From Microthrix sp041394405 (GTDB lineage: Bacteria; Actinomycetota; Acidimicrobiia; Acidimicrobiales; Microtrichaceae): DNA of 64,000 nucleotides. Shown piece by piece: positions 10,106-19,045 of this stretch. A model generated the notes under the pieces. The model made no database searches. It was not told the DNA's origin and saw only the letters and a list, made by a program, of their open reading frames with translations. Numbering within the stretch: position 1 is the first letter of the stretch; each line of letters begins with the position of its first letter. The translations under genes and the position numbers were made by a program. The stretch covers positions 682,001 to 746,000 of the forward strand of contig JAWKIF010000006.1 of assembly GCA_041394405.1 (NCBI GenBank). Reading direction: 5' to 3'.

Positions 10106-10144
10106 CCCCGGTTGCCGGCCGCGCGGCAGGTATCGGCGCCGGCC

Positions 10145-12280
10145 TCACCCTGTCTCGGCGCCATCGCGGATCTGGCGGAGGTAGCCGATGACCTCGGCAC
10201 GGTCCTTGGTGCGGCGCATCGGGGGGAGCGCCGAGATGAGGTCCCACCGGTAGCTTCTGGCGGTGGCCAGGCGGCGGTCGAAGACCACCACCACGCCGCG
10301 GTCGTTGGATGAGCGGATCAACCGCCCGGTGCCCTGGGCCAGCAGCATGGCCGCCCGCGGCACGTCAATGGTCTTGAAGGCGGCGGCGCCGGCCCGCTCG
10401 CGGCGGGCGTCCAGCAGCGGGTCGTCGGGTCGGGCAAAGGGCAGGCGGTCGATGGTGACCAGCGACAGCGTGGGGCCGGGCACGTCGATGCCCTGCCAGT
10501 AGCCCATGGTGGCGAACAGGCAGGTGGGTTCGTCCTCGGTGAAGCGGCGCACCAGTACCGCCTTGGAATGCTCGCCCTGTCGAAGCACGGGAAATGGCAG
10601 GCCCTTGGCCAGCTCGTCGTGCGCGGCGGTCATTGCCCGGTGGCTGGTGAACAACGCCAGCGTGCGTCCGCCCGCCGCCCGGATCAGCCGATCGAGCTCC
10701 GTCCGCATGGCCTCGGCGTAGCCGTCGTCGCGTACGTCGGGCAGCGAGGTGGCGCAATACAGCAGCGCCTGATGCTGGTAGTCGAACGGGCTGCCCACAT
10801 CGAGCACCTCGGTGGCAGCGCCGGGCATCCCCAGCACCTTGGGCATGCCCGACGGGATGGTGGCGGAGGTGAGGATCACCGTTTTGGGCGTGGGTGGCCA
10901 ATCATCGTCGGTGTCGTCTCCGAAGCCGCCACCGAACGCGCCGTCGAACGCCGGGTCGGCCGGGTCGTCGGGGTGGCCCGGGTCGGCTGGGTTGGCTGGG
11001 TTGGCTGGGTCGAAGCTGTTGGCGTTGCCTGGGGGGATTCGGTCGTCGCCTGGCCGGTCCCGGTGCTCGCGCACCGTTGGGTCGGGGTTCCAGAGCAAGC
11101 GATCCAGCGTGTCGGCCACGGCCAACGGCGCCAGTCGCAGCCGCGGCGGGCCGGGGTCGTCGTTGACGAACCGCACCTGGTCGGCCGACGGGTCGATCAT
11201 CTGCGTCAGGTCGTCGGCCAGCGCGGTGGCGGCCGTGAGCGCTCGGGCCTTGCGGGTGGCAACGTCGACGCTTGACTCGCTCGGCACCTTGCGCACCGCA
11301 TCCATGGCCGAACTCACCTGGGCCTGGGCCTGGCTGAGCGCGAGCATGAGGGCATCGTCGAGGTCATCGAGGCGCTCGCCGCGATGGCCCTCTAGGTCGT
11401 CGCTCAGCCCGCGACCCGCCGCATCCAGCTGGGCCACGAGTGCCGGGTCGGCGACGATGGCGGCGACGTTGCGGGCCACGCTGGCGAAGCGTCCTGCGGT
11501 GATCTCGGTGCCGCACACCGAGGAGATCACCTCCTCGGTGGTGTGGGCCTCGTCGAGGATGGCCACGTCGTGAGGTGGCAGCACCATGCCGTCGGCGGCC
11601 AAGTTGAGGCCCCACAGGTGGGTGTTCACCACCACGACATCGGCGGCGGCCGCCCGCACCCGGGCCGCCTCGGCGAAGCAGTCCTCCCCGCGCGAGCAGT
11701 TGGAGGCGCCCGGGCACTCGCGGGGCCCCACCGAAACGGCACTCCAGGCCGCGACCGAGGGGTCCCGTTCCAGCTCGGCCTTGTCGCCCACGTCGGTGGT
11801 GCTGGCCCACTCGACCAGGTCGGCCAGCTCCGCCTGCGGGTCATCGGCGCCGTCGTCGAGCTCGAGGGATCCCTGCAACAGCTCCTCGTTCACCTCGTCC
11901 ACCCGCTGCAGGCAGGCGTAGTTCGACCGCCCCTTCAACACGGCAAAGCGCACCTTGCGGTCGAGTGCCTGGGCCAGGAAGGGCAGGTCAACCTCTGCCA
12001 GCTGGTCCTGGAGCGCCTTGGTGGCGGTGGCCACCACCGTGCGCTTGCCCGACAGCACCGCAGGCACCAAATAGGCCAGCGACTTGCCGGTGCCGGTGCC
12101 GGCCTGCACCACCAGGTGCCGCTCCTCTTCGATGGCCTCGGCCACCGCCTTGGCCATGGTCACCTGCCCCGGCCGATCCTCGCCACCACCGGCCAGCGAC
12201 CCGGTGACCGTCGACAGCGCCGCCACGACCGGGTCGAGAGGCGCGACGCCTTCGTGGCGGGTGGGTTCAGGCGCAGTCAC
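10145..12280 (-). CDS. dinG: DinG/XPD-type ATP-dependent DNA helicase
   Basis: A 711-residue superfamily 2 helicase. The Walker A loop is GTGTGKS (about 61-67) and the DEAH box is ILDEAHTTEE (243-246). Four cysteines (123, 189, 195, 201; NYACLQR, ECPGASNCSRGEDC) form the iron-sulphur cluster site of the XPD/DinG class. Late motifs (LILTSATI-like VILTSATIPSG, QGTGRLIRSSNDRGVVVVFDRR) are intact. DinG helicases resolve R-loops and unusual structures in repair. An acidic Pro/Asp/Asn-rich low-complexity insert (roughly 435-475) is unusual. GTG 12280 fits better than the open upstream extension to 12376. It is convergent with era, 39 bases away. Confidence 0.92.
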   Translation of the reverse strand: MTAPEPTRHEGVAPLDPVVAALSTVTGSLAGGGEDRPGQVTMAKAVAEAIEEERHLVVQAGTGTGKSLAYLVPAVLSGKRTVVATATKALQDQLAEVDLPFLAQALDRKVRFAVLKGRSNYACLQRVDEVNEELLQGSLELDDGADDPQAELADLVEWASTTDVGDKAELERDPSVAAWSAVSVGPRECPGASNCSRGEDCFAEAARVRAAAADVVVVNTHLWGLNLAADGMVLPPHDVAILDEAHTTEEVISSVCGTEITAGRFASVARNVAAIVADPALVAQLDAAGRGLSDDLEGHRGERLDDLDDALMLALSQAQAQVSSAMDAVRKVPSESSVDVATRKARALTAATALADDLTQMIDPSADQVRFVNDDPGPPRLRLAPLAVADTLDRLLWNPDPTVREHRDRPGDDRIPPGNANSFDPANPANPADPGHPDDPADPAFDGAFGGGFGDDTDDDWPPTPKTVILTSATIPSGMPKVLGMPGAATEVLDVGSPFDYQHQALLYCATSLPDVRDDGYAEAMRTELDRLIRAAGGRTLALFTSHRAMTAAHDELAKGLPFPVLRQGEHSKAVLVRRFTEDEPTCLFATMGYWQGIDVPGPTLSLVTIDRLPFARPDDPLLDARRERAGAAAFKTIDVPRAAMLLAQGTGRLIRSSNDRGVVVVFDRRLATARSYRWDLISALPPMRRTKDRAEVIGYLRQIRDGAETG

Positions 12281-12382
12281 GACTGGGCAACCTACTGGCG
12301 CCGCGGCGACCCGACGCTGTGCGTGTCGCTGCACGCGAACAACCTGGGCGCGGAGGTCGGCCTCGACGGCGTCCAACCTGGG

Positions 12383-15259
12383 CTACCGGGTGACGGTCAG
12401 CTCGGCATCGAAGCTGAGGTCGCCGCCGGAACGGGTGTTGTTGTGTACCTCGACGGCCAGGGTATTGGTGCCATCGTTCAACAGCGCCGGGTCGATGGGC
12501 ACCAGGGTGGGGTCGCGCTCGTCGGTGCCCCAGACGCCCTGGGTCGCGTAGGTGTCGGCGGTGAGCTGCCCTGCGGGCAGGTTGGATCGCCACACCTCGG
12601 TGCCGTTGAGGTACACGGCGGCGCCGTCGTCACGGATGACCGCCAGCTGGGCGCCTGCGATGGAACCGGCGTCGGGGGGGACAAAGGTGGTGCGGGCATA
12701 GGTGGTGAGTACCCCGCTTTGGGTCACCGTCGCCTCGTCGCCGTCTCCGAACCCGAACTGCGTCGGCCCCGCGGCCCAGCCCGCGTCGTTGAACCCGGGG
12801 GCGCTCCAGCCCGACTGCTCCACCCCGCTGGCGTTGATGCGCCACTCGTCCCCAGAGGCCACCAACGTCTCCGGTTCGGGATCGGGCGGCGGTGGCGGCG
12901 CCTGGTCCGAGGCCAGCACCTGGGCGTCCAGGCTGATGTCGGCCCCGTTCACCGAGGTGTTGTGCACCTCGATGGCCAGCGTGTTCTGGCCCGGCACCAG
13001 GATGGCGGGGTTGACGAGGAAGCCCACCGGCTCGGACTCGGCTGCGCCCCACACGCCACTGCTGGCATAGGTGCCGGCGCTCAACGGCCCCGCCGGCAGG
13101 TTGTCCCGTCCGACCTCATGGCCGTTGACGTAGACGGCGGCACCGTCATCTCTGATGACGTTGATCAGCAGGCTGGTGAGGGCGCCCGGATCGGCCACCT
13201 GGAACGTGCCTCGGGCATAGGTGGTGAGCACACCCGAGGCGGTGACGGTGCCCTCGTCGCCGTCCCCAAAGCCCAGCTGGCCCGCACCGGTGGGCCAGCC
13301 GGCGTCGTTGAAGTCGCGTTCCGCCCACCCCGGCGCCTCCACCCCGGTGTCGTTGAAGGCCCAGGTGTCACCGAAGCTGCGGAACGTGTCGGCCGGCGGC
13401 GCGTCGCCGGGTAGGTCAAACAGTTCGACCTCGGGCAGGTTGAGGGTGCGATTGGGGCCCCAAGCGACGATGCGCACGTACCGGCCCGCCACGCCCTCCA
13501 GCGTGTAGTCCTGGGTGCCGCTGAACGGAGCTCCCAGCGAGATCCAGCCGTTGGCCTTGGCAGCCAGCTCCGCGTGATTGTTGCCGGTCAGCGGGGTATC
13601 GCTGAGGTACACCCGGGCGTCGTCGAGCTCGTTGCGAAACGGAACGCCGGTGGCGCTGTCGTCGCCCCACATCGTCGAGACCCTGAGCAGGTCCAGGTCG
13701 TGAGAGGCGCCCAGGTCGACCTGCCACCACGGGTTGGTCTCGCGGGTGGTGTGGGAGGTGGAGCACTCCCAGAGGCCGCCGGCCACCTTGCCGTCCAGCG
13801 CGGCGCCGGCCAGGCCATGGGAGCTCTGCGGGCAGCGGGACGCGGCGGTTTGGTTGCGCCAGCGCAACTCGGTTCCGCTGGTGGAGGACTGGGTGGCCGA
13901 CCTGTCTCGGGCGAGGTTGGCGGGCTGCTGCGGGTCGGCCAGCGGAAACACGGCGAAGCCCCGGGTGGAGTTGTTGCCGCTGGTTGTGGGGTCGCCGCCC
14001 ACCCACAGCTTGCCCGCGCTGTCGGTCATGAGCGCCCAGACGCCCTCGGACATGTTCAGCCGCGGCGTGAAACCGAACGTGGGCCTGGCGGTATCGGTGT
14101 CCCAGGCGCTGACCCACTGCACCTGCCCAAACTGCGGATTGGGGAGTGTGCCCCGGGTTTCGGTGTGGTACTCCTGCTCCCAACCGTGGAAATGCCCGCC
14201 AGTCATCAGCCGGTTTCCGCTGAGCGACAGCGCCTGGTAGTCGCCGCCGTAGCCGTTGGTGATGTAGTACCGGGACAGGTTGAGATCGGACGCATCGTGC
14301 ACCCACATGCGGTGGTTCTCGCCGGCCACGTACACGTGGTCGTTGGTGGCCGCCAGGTCGAAGACCCAGTCCCGGGAGTGCGTGTGGGGGTCGGGGTTGG
14401 GGATGACGTTGCGTCCGGTGGCCAGGTCCACGGCTGCGAACCACTGGGTGTCGGTCGCTCCGTTGACGGCGGAGAAGAACCCGCCCAGGTACAGCCTGGA
14501 CCCGTCGGGCGGGATGGCCAGGGCCCACACCTTGCCGCCGCCCGCACGAACGTCGAAGGAGGTGTCGACCGCCCCGGTGGCTCCAGCAAGCTTCGACACC
14601 CGGTACTGCCGCGTCGGCGCGGCGGCGGCGCCCTGAACGTGGGTGAACTCGCCGCCGATGTACACGTCGCTGCCGTGGGTGATGATCTCCTTGACCGAGT
14701 TGACCCCGTCGGTGTTGGTGACGTTGGCGCTCCAGCCGGGATCGACCTGGCCGGAGATGGGGTCGAGCGCGGCCAGCCCGCTGGTGTTGGGGGCACCGTT
14801 GATGTTGGTGAACTCGCCGCCGACCAGCAGGCGGGTGCCGTCGGGGCTCGCCGACAGGGCGTAGACGCCGTTCTCGATCTCGGGGCGGAACGTGTCGATC
14901 CACTCGCCGCTGTCGCGGTCGAACGCGGCGAGGAACGGCTGGTCGTACGCGGTGTAGCCGGGACCGCGTCGCACCTGGGTGAACCGACCGCCGACGAACA
15001 CCCGGTTGCCAACCTCGGCGAACGCCCAGACGGGCACCGGCCACACGATGTCGGAGCGGTCGTTGAGGCCGACCACCTCCCAGGCGTCCATGGCGGTCTC
15101 GTCCCAGCCGGACACGTTGGGGGCGGCGGCCGCCTCCTCGGCGCCCCCGAACGACGGCAGGATGGCCGTGACCGACCCTGCCAACAGCACCGCCATACCC
15201 AGGGCCGCCGGAACGCGGTGTCGCACCGTCCAGGCCCGCATTCGTCCGAATCTGCTCAT
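12383..15259 (-). CDS. Large secreted propeller / discoidin-domain protein
   Basis: The product has 958 residues. A signal peptide (about 1-46, ending EEAAAA) is followed by a WD/delta-60-like propeller (about 50-475) with recurring blades such as VGGRFTQV, VGGEFTNI, IGGEFTHV and LGGFFSAV. An F5/8 type C galactose-binding domain lies at about 475-630 (NLARDRSATQSS, NPWWQVDLGASHDLDLLRV, GRYVRIVAWG). Two tandem homologous domains close the protein (635-797 and 798-958), each with WxxxxFNDAGW, FGFGDGDE/LGFGDGDE, VIRDDGAAVYxNG and NTLAxEVHN. It is probably an exported carbohydrate-binding or surface protein; no catalytic residues were recognised. ATG 15259 has a GGGAG ribosome site; an in-frame start exists at 15286. 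Confidence 0.8.
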   Translation of the reverse strand: MSRFGRMRAWTVRHRVPAALGMAVLLAGSVTAILPSFGGAEEAAAAPNVSGWDETAMDAWEVVGLNDRSDIVWPVPVWAFAEVGNRVFVGGRFTQVRRGPGYTAYDQPFLAAFDRDSGEWIDTFRPEIENGVYALSASPDGTRLLVGGEFTNINGAPNTSGLAALDPISGQVDPGWSANVTNTDGVNSVKEIITHGSDVYIGGEFTHVQGAAAAPTRQYRVSKLAGATGAVDTSFDVRAGGGKVWALAIPPDGSRLYLGGFFSAVNGATDTQWFAAVDLATGRNVIPNPDPHTHSRDWVFDLAATNDHVYVAGENHRMWVHDASDLNLSRYYITNGYGGDYQALSLSGNRLMTGGHFHGWEQEYHTETRGTLPNPQFGQVQWVSAWDTDTARPTFGFTPRLNMSEGVWALMTDSAGKLWVGGDPTTSGNNSTRGFAVFPLADPQQPANLARDRSATQSSTSGTELRWRNQTAASRCPQSSHGLAGAALDGKVAGGLWECSTSHTTRETNPWWQVDLGASHDLDLLRVSTMWGDDSATGVPFRNELDDARVYLSDTPLTGNNHAELAAKANGWISLGAPFSGTQDYTLEGVAGRYVRIVAWGPNRTLNLPEVELFDLPGDAPPADTFRSFGDTWAFNDTGVEAPGWAERDFNDAGWPTGAGQLGFGDGDEGTVTASGVLTTYARGTFQVADPGALTSLLINVIRDDGAAVYVNGHEVGRDNLPAGPLSAGTYASSGVWGAAESEPVGFLVNPAILVPGQNTLAIEVHNTSVNGADISLDAQVLASDQAPPPPPDPEPETLVASGDEWRINASGVEQSGWSAPGFNDAGWAAGPTQFGFGDGDEATVTQSGVLTTYARTTFVPPDAGSIAGAQLAVIRDDGAAVYLNGTEVWRSNLPAGQLTADTYATQGVWGTDERDPTLVPIDPALLNDGTNTLAVEVHNNTRSGGDLSFDAELTVTR

Positions 15260-15398
15260 GAGTGCTCCCGCCAGAGAGTCCGCCAAGTGGGTCCAACGTA
15301 CCGCCGGTCATGGGTCGACGGCCATGGGTCGCGCGACCCGGGGAGGCGTCCTCGCGATTCGGCGCTGCGCGGCCGGTGGGCCCCGGTAGCTTGCCGTG

Positions 15399-16112
15399 AT
15401 GCCCCTGATCCGAGACTCCGCCGTGGTGGTGCGCACCCACAAGCTGGGAGAGGCCGACCGCATCGTGGTGCTGGTGACCGAGGGGCGGGGCAAGATGCGC
15501 GCCGTGGCCAAGGGTGTTCGCCGCACGGCGTCCAAGTTCGGTTCTCGGCTGGAGCCCGGCAGCCACGTGGCGGTGCAGCTGCACGAGGGCAGGAGCGAGC
15601 TGCTGATCGTCACCCAGGCGGTGCGCATCGACACGTTCACGGCCACACGGACGGACCTGGACCGCATGGCGGCCGTGGCGGCAACGTTGGAGGTTGCCGA
15701 ACACCTGGCCGCGGAGGGCGGGGCGGATGTGGCGCTCTACCGGCGAACCGTCGGGGTGTTGCGCACCATCGAGGAGCGGCCCGGCCCGCTGGTGGTGCCG
15801 GCGTTCTTCCTGCGGCTGTTGCAGGCCGACGGTGTGGGCCTGGAGCTCACCCGCTGTGTGAGCTGCGGGGAGGTGGCGCAGTTGGTGGCCATCGATCCGA
15901 CGGTCGGGGGCGCCCAGTGCCGCAGCTGTGCCACCGGCATGGCGCTGAGCGCCGAGGCGTTCGGGGTCCTGCGGGCCGTCGCCGACGGGCGCGTGAACGA
16001 GGTGCTGGCGGGCGAACCAGTGGCGGCGGGTGAGGTCGGCCGCGTGGCCCAGGTGGCCATGGAGGCCCACCTGGAACGCCGACTGCGGGTGCCCGGCGCC
16101 ACCGGTTGGTAG
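15399..16112 (+). CDS. recO: DNA repair protein RecO
   Basis: A 237-residue recombination mediator that loads RecA in the RecFOR pathway. The OB-fold N-terminus reads MPLIRDSAVVVRTHKLGEADRIV, followed by GVRRTASKFGSRLEPGSHV. The helical C-terminal domain holds a four-cysteine zinc site, C153/C156 (CVSCG) and C174/C177 (CRSC). A GTG one codon earlier (15396) is an alternative start. It diverges from the secreted propeller gene and is separated from era. Confidence 0.95.
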   Translation: MPLIRDSAVVVRTHKLGEADRIVVLVTEGRGKMRAVAKGVRRTASKFGSRLEPGSHVAVQLHEGRSELLIVTQAVRIDTFTATRTDLDRMAAVAATLEVAEHLAAEGGADVALYRRTVGVLRTIEERPGPLVVPAFFLRLLQADGVGLELTRCVSCGEVAQLVAIDPTVGGAQCRSCATGMALSAEAFGVLRAVADGRVNEVLAGEPVAAGEVGRVAQVAMEAHLERRLRVPGATGW

Positions 16113-16168
16113 CTCGGACACCCGCAGGCGGGAGTTGACTCAGTTGGGCGCCCTCAGCGGGCAGCGGC

Positions 16169-17071
16169 TCAGGGGGCGATGGGCTCGCCGCGCAGCTGCT
16201 TGTAGAGGTGCACGTTGGTCATCCAGCCGATGGGCCAGGTGAAGAAGATGCCGATGCAGCAGGCGAGGATGCCGATCTGACCGATGAGGCCGGCGAGGAA
16301 CAGGCCGCCCAGGGCAGGGCCCGGGTTCGCCTGCACCATCGCAACAGCCTGCTTGATGGCCTCGACCGGCTCCAGCTTCTGGTCCAACTGCACCGTGTAT
16401 CCGAAGCCGGTGACCACGGCGATCAGGATGCCCGGGATGTAGCAGAAGAAGGTGCCGATGCCGACGGCCAACCCGAGGATCGCCGAGAGGACCACGTACG
16501 GACCGATGTCGGACATGTCGGTGAGGTGTTCCATCGTCGGCTTCTCGCCGCGGGTCGCGGCAAGCCCCGCCCTGATCAGGCCGCGAGCGGCAAGACCGAA
16601 GAGGGCGAACCCGATGATGGTGGTGACCGCGTTCACGGCCAACGCCAGAATCAGGCTGCTGGTGTTGGAGGTCACCAGGCCGAACGCGAAGTTGATCCCG
16701 CCCGACACCACAAACAGCACCAGCATCGGAATCACGGCCAGGATCAGCCAGGTTCCCAGGTCCTCCTGGAACTTCTTGAACGCCCACGAGGGGGCCGCCA
16801 TGACATCGACGGCACCGCCGCCCGGCGCGCCTCCGGGAGGAGGCGCAAACCCACCGCCTCCGGGAGGCGGTGCGTAGCCACCGCCCGGCGGCTGCCCGGG
16901 GGGTGGCCCCTGCGGCGGCATGCCGGGAGGCGGGCCCTGGGGCGGCATGCCCGGGGGCGGGCCCTGCGGGGGCGGGCCGGGAGGCGGGCCCTGCGGCGGC
17001 ATGCCCGGGGGAGGTCCTGGTGGGGGTCCGCCTGGTGGCTGGTTTCCGGGTGGTGGTGGGACGTTGCTCAT
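16169..17071 (-). CDS. Proline-rich N-tail integral membrane protein
   Basis: A 300-residue protein. Residues 1-85 are a Pro/Gly/Gln tract built of repeated PPGMPPQGPP-type units, and residues 95-300 contain about five hydrophobic segments (TWLILAVIPMLVLFVV, YVVLSAILGLAVGIGTFFCYIPGILIAVV, GLIGQIGILACCIGIFFTWPIGWM). The membrane part resembles DUF975/glycerophosphoryl-diester membrane proteins; the disordered proline tail is common in actinobacterial membrane proteins of unknown role. It ends 57 bases from the convergent recO. Confidence 0.7.
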   Translation of the reverse strand: MSNVPPPPGNQPPGGPPPGPPPGMPPQGPPPGPPPQGPPPGMPPQGPPPGMPPQGPPPGQPPGGGYAPPPGGGGFAPPPGGAPGGGAVDVMAAPSWAFKKFQEDLGTWLILAVIPMLVLFVVSGGINFAFGLVTSNTSSLILALAVNAVTTIIGFALFGLAARGLIRAGLAATRGEKPTMEHLTDMSDIGPYVVLSAILGLAVGIGTFFCYIPGILIAVVTGFGYTVQLDQKLEPVEAIKQAVAMVQANPGPALGGLFLAGLIGQIGILACCIGIFFTWPIGWMTNVHLYKQLRGEPIAP

Positions 17072-17146
17072 GTAGCTCCTCCTCGAAGACGCACAACACT
17101 AACCGTGGTCACGGGGGTCTTGGGTGGAATCTCTCACTCGGAACGC

Positions 17147-17512
17147 TCAGGCGATCGAGGCCCCCAGCTGAGAGTCGCCGTCGGCGGCCAGAAGCAACAC
17201 CGTGCCGTCGGCCTGGACGGCACCGAGCAGCAGGAACTCGCTGCGGAACCCGGCGATTCTGCGGGTTCCCAGGTTGATGGCCCCCAGCACCTGGCGGCCC
17301 AGCAGATCGTCGGCCGAGTAGTTGGTCACCTGGGCCGAGGTCTGCAGGACGCCGACACCGGGTCCGAAGTCCACCCGCAGCTTCCACGCGGGCGTGCGAG
17401 CCTCCGGAAAGGGGTCCACCCCGACCACGCAACCAACCCGCATGTCGATGGCGGCGAAGGTGTCGACGTCCACCGGGTGTTGGCGTGGGCGGGGGAACGG
17501 GGGCGCTTCCAT
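17147..17512 (-). CDS. csaA: CsaA-like tRNA-binding-domain protein
   Basis: A 121-residue single-domain protein. FAAIDMRVGCVVGVDPFPEAR, WKLRVDFGPGVGVLQTSAQVTNY, LLGRQVLGAINLGTRRIAGFRSEFLLLG are the complete CsaA/EMAP-II tRNA-binding OB-fold. CsaA is described as a secretion-associated chaperone, and the fold also occurs in tRNA-binding modules. It is divergent from glyS, with 66 bases between the starts. The frame is open far upstream, antisense to glyS and dnaG, but only this segment matches the family. Confidence 0.88.
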   Translation of the reverse strand: MEAPPFPRPRQHPVDVDTFAAIDMRVGCVVGVDPFPEARTPAWKLRVDFGPGVGVLQTSAQVTNYSADDLLGRQVLGAINLGTRRIAGFRSEFLLLGAVQADGTVLLLAADGDSQLGASIA

Positions 17513-17578
17513 GGCGTCAGTCTGCCCGGTGGAAACGTCCTCCGTCGTCGTCGGCCGGTACTTGTAGCCTCCACGGCC

Positions 17579-18922
17579 ATGGCAAGCACCTCCTCCGACA
17601 ACGACGCCCCGGCCGCAGACGCCGAGCGCTTCGACCAGATCGTCAACCTGTCCAAGCGGCGTGGGTTCGTCTACCCGTCCGCCGAGATCTACGGGGGGTT
17701 TCGCTCCACCTGGGACTACGGGCCCGTGGGCGTGCTGTTGCTGCGCAACGTGAAGGACGCCTGGTGGAAGGCCATGGTGCAACAACGCGAGGACGTCGTC
17801 GGGCTGGATGCATCCATCCTCACGCCTCCCGCAGTGTGGGAGGCGTCGGGCCACCTGTCCAACTTCACCGACCCGCTGGTGGACTGCAAGGAGTGCGGCA
17901 AGCGCTGGCGTCTCGACAAGTTGGACGATCCCAACGTGTGCCCCGGCTGTCATGCGACGGGCAGCTTCACCGAGCCCCGCAACTTCAACCTGATGTTCTC
18001 CACCAACGCGGGCCCGGTGGCCGACGACGCCTCGCTGGCCTACCTGCGTCCCGAGACCGCCCAGGGCATGTTCATCAACTACAAGAACGTCATCAACACC
18101 ACCAGGGTGCGTCCGCCCTTCGGCATCGCCCAGGTGGGCAAGAGCTTCCGCAACGAGATCACCCCCGGCAACTTCGTGTTCCGAACCCGCGAGTTCGAGC
18201 AGATGGAGATGGAGTACTTCGTGCATCCCGACGATGCGCCGAAGTTCTACGAGTACTGGAAGGCCGAGCGGGAGCGGTGGTACCTGGAGCTGGGCATGCC
18301 GCGCGAGTCGTTGCGGCTGCGTGAGCATGAAGCGGACGAACTCTCGCACTACAGCTCGGCGACCGCGGACGTGGAGTACCTGTTCCCCTGGGGGTGGGAC
18401 GAGCTGGAGGGCATCGCCAACCGGGGCGATTTCGACCTGTCGGCCCACGCCGAGCGTTCCGGCGAGCGCCTCGACTGGTTCGATCAGGCCGAGGGCACCC
18501 GCTACGTGCCCCACGTCATCGAGCCAGCGGCGGGCGCAACCCGCACGGCGTTCGCCTTTCTGTTGGCGGCCTACGACACCGAGGAGGTGCGGGGTGAGGA
18601 ACGCGTGGTGCTGCGCCTCCACCCCCGCCTTGCGCCCTACCAGGTGGCCGTCCTGCCGCTGAGCAAGAAGTCCCCCTTGCAGGAGACGGCCCGCTCCCTG
18701 GCGGCCGAGCTGCGCGACGAGTGGAGCTGCGAGTACGACGAGACCCAGGCCATTGGCCGCCGTTACCGGCGTCAGGACGAGCTGGGCACGCCCTATTGCA
18801 TCACCGTCGATTTCGACACGGCCGAGGATCAGGCGGTCACCATTCGCGAGCGCGACTCGATGGAGCAGGTGCGCATCCCGCTGGCGGGTGTCGCCGACTG
18901 GTTGCGGCCCCGGCTTCGTTGA
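17579..18922 (+). CDS. glyS: Glycyl-tRNA synthetase (single-chain, class II)
   Basis: The 447-residue enzyme charges tRNA-Gly. N-terminal FDQIVNLSKRRGFVYPSAEIYGG and DYGPVGVLLLRNVKDAWW are typical of the alpha2 (archaeal/Gram-positive/eukaryotic type) enzyme. A small CxxC/CxxC insert (CKECGKRW, CPGCH) is present, followed by the class II motif 2 region FGIAQVGKSFRNEITPGNFVFRTREFEQMEMEYF. Motif 3 is GATRTAFAFLLAAY, and the anticodon-binding domain begins around LAPYQVAVLPLSKK. MASTSSDND at 17579 is the first credible start. dnaG and rpoD follow on the same strand. Confidence 0.95.
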   Translation: MASTSSDNDAPAADAERFDQIVNLSKRRGFVYPSAEIYGGFRSTWDYGPVGVLLLRNVKDAWWKAMVQQREDVVGLDASILTPPAVWEASGHLSNFTDPLVDCKECGKRWRLDKLDDPNVCPGCHATGSFTEPRNFNLMFSTNAGPVADDASLAYLRPETAQGMFINYKNVINTTRVRPPFGIAQVGKSFRNEITPGNFVFRTREFEQMEMEYFVHPDDAPKFYEYWKAERERWYLELGMPRESLRLREHEADELSHYSSATADVEYLFPWGWDELEGIANRGDFDLSAHAERSGERLDWFDQAEGTRYVPHVIEPAAGATRTAFAFLLAAYDTEEVRGEERVVLRLHPRLAPYQVAVLPLSKKSPLQETARSLAAELRDEWSCEYDETQAIGRRYRRQDELGTPYCITVDFDTAEDQAVTIRERDSMEQVRIPLAGVADWLRPRLR

Positions 18923-19045
18923 CCGAACCACGCGTGACTGCTCCGGCTCGGCCGGCGGCACAGCCAGCACCCGGGCCCAACCGGTTGGGGTTGGGGGAAC
19001 GTTCCTCGGGCGTCGACGGCCGCCATGAGGCAGGCTGAGGGGCCC

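Noticed and set aside
13416..16121. Long frames on both strands over the secreted propeller gene and recO
   Set aside because: Arg/Gly/His-rich products with no motifs, whereas the frames kept carry a signal peptide, propeller blades and RecO zinc cysteines.
16860..17060. Tandem DNA repeat, considered as a CRISPR or minisatellite
   Set aside because: The periodicity is the coding repeat of a Pro/Gly/Gln-rich protein tail; there are no spacers.
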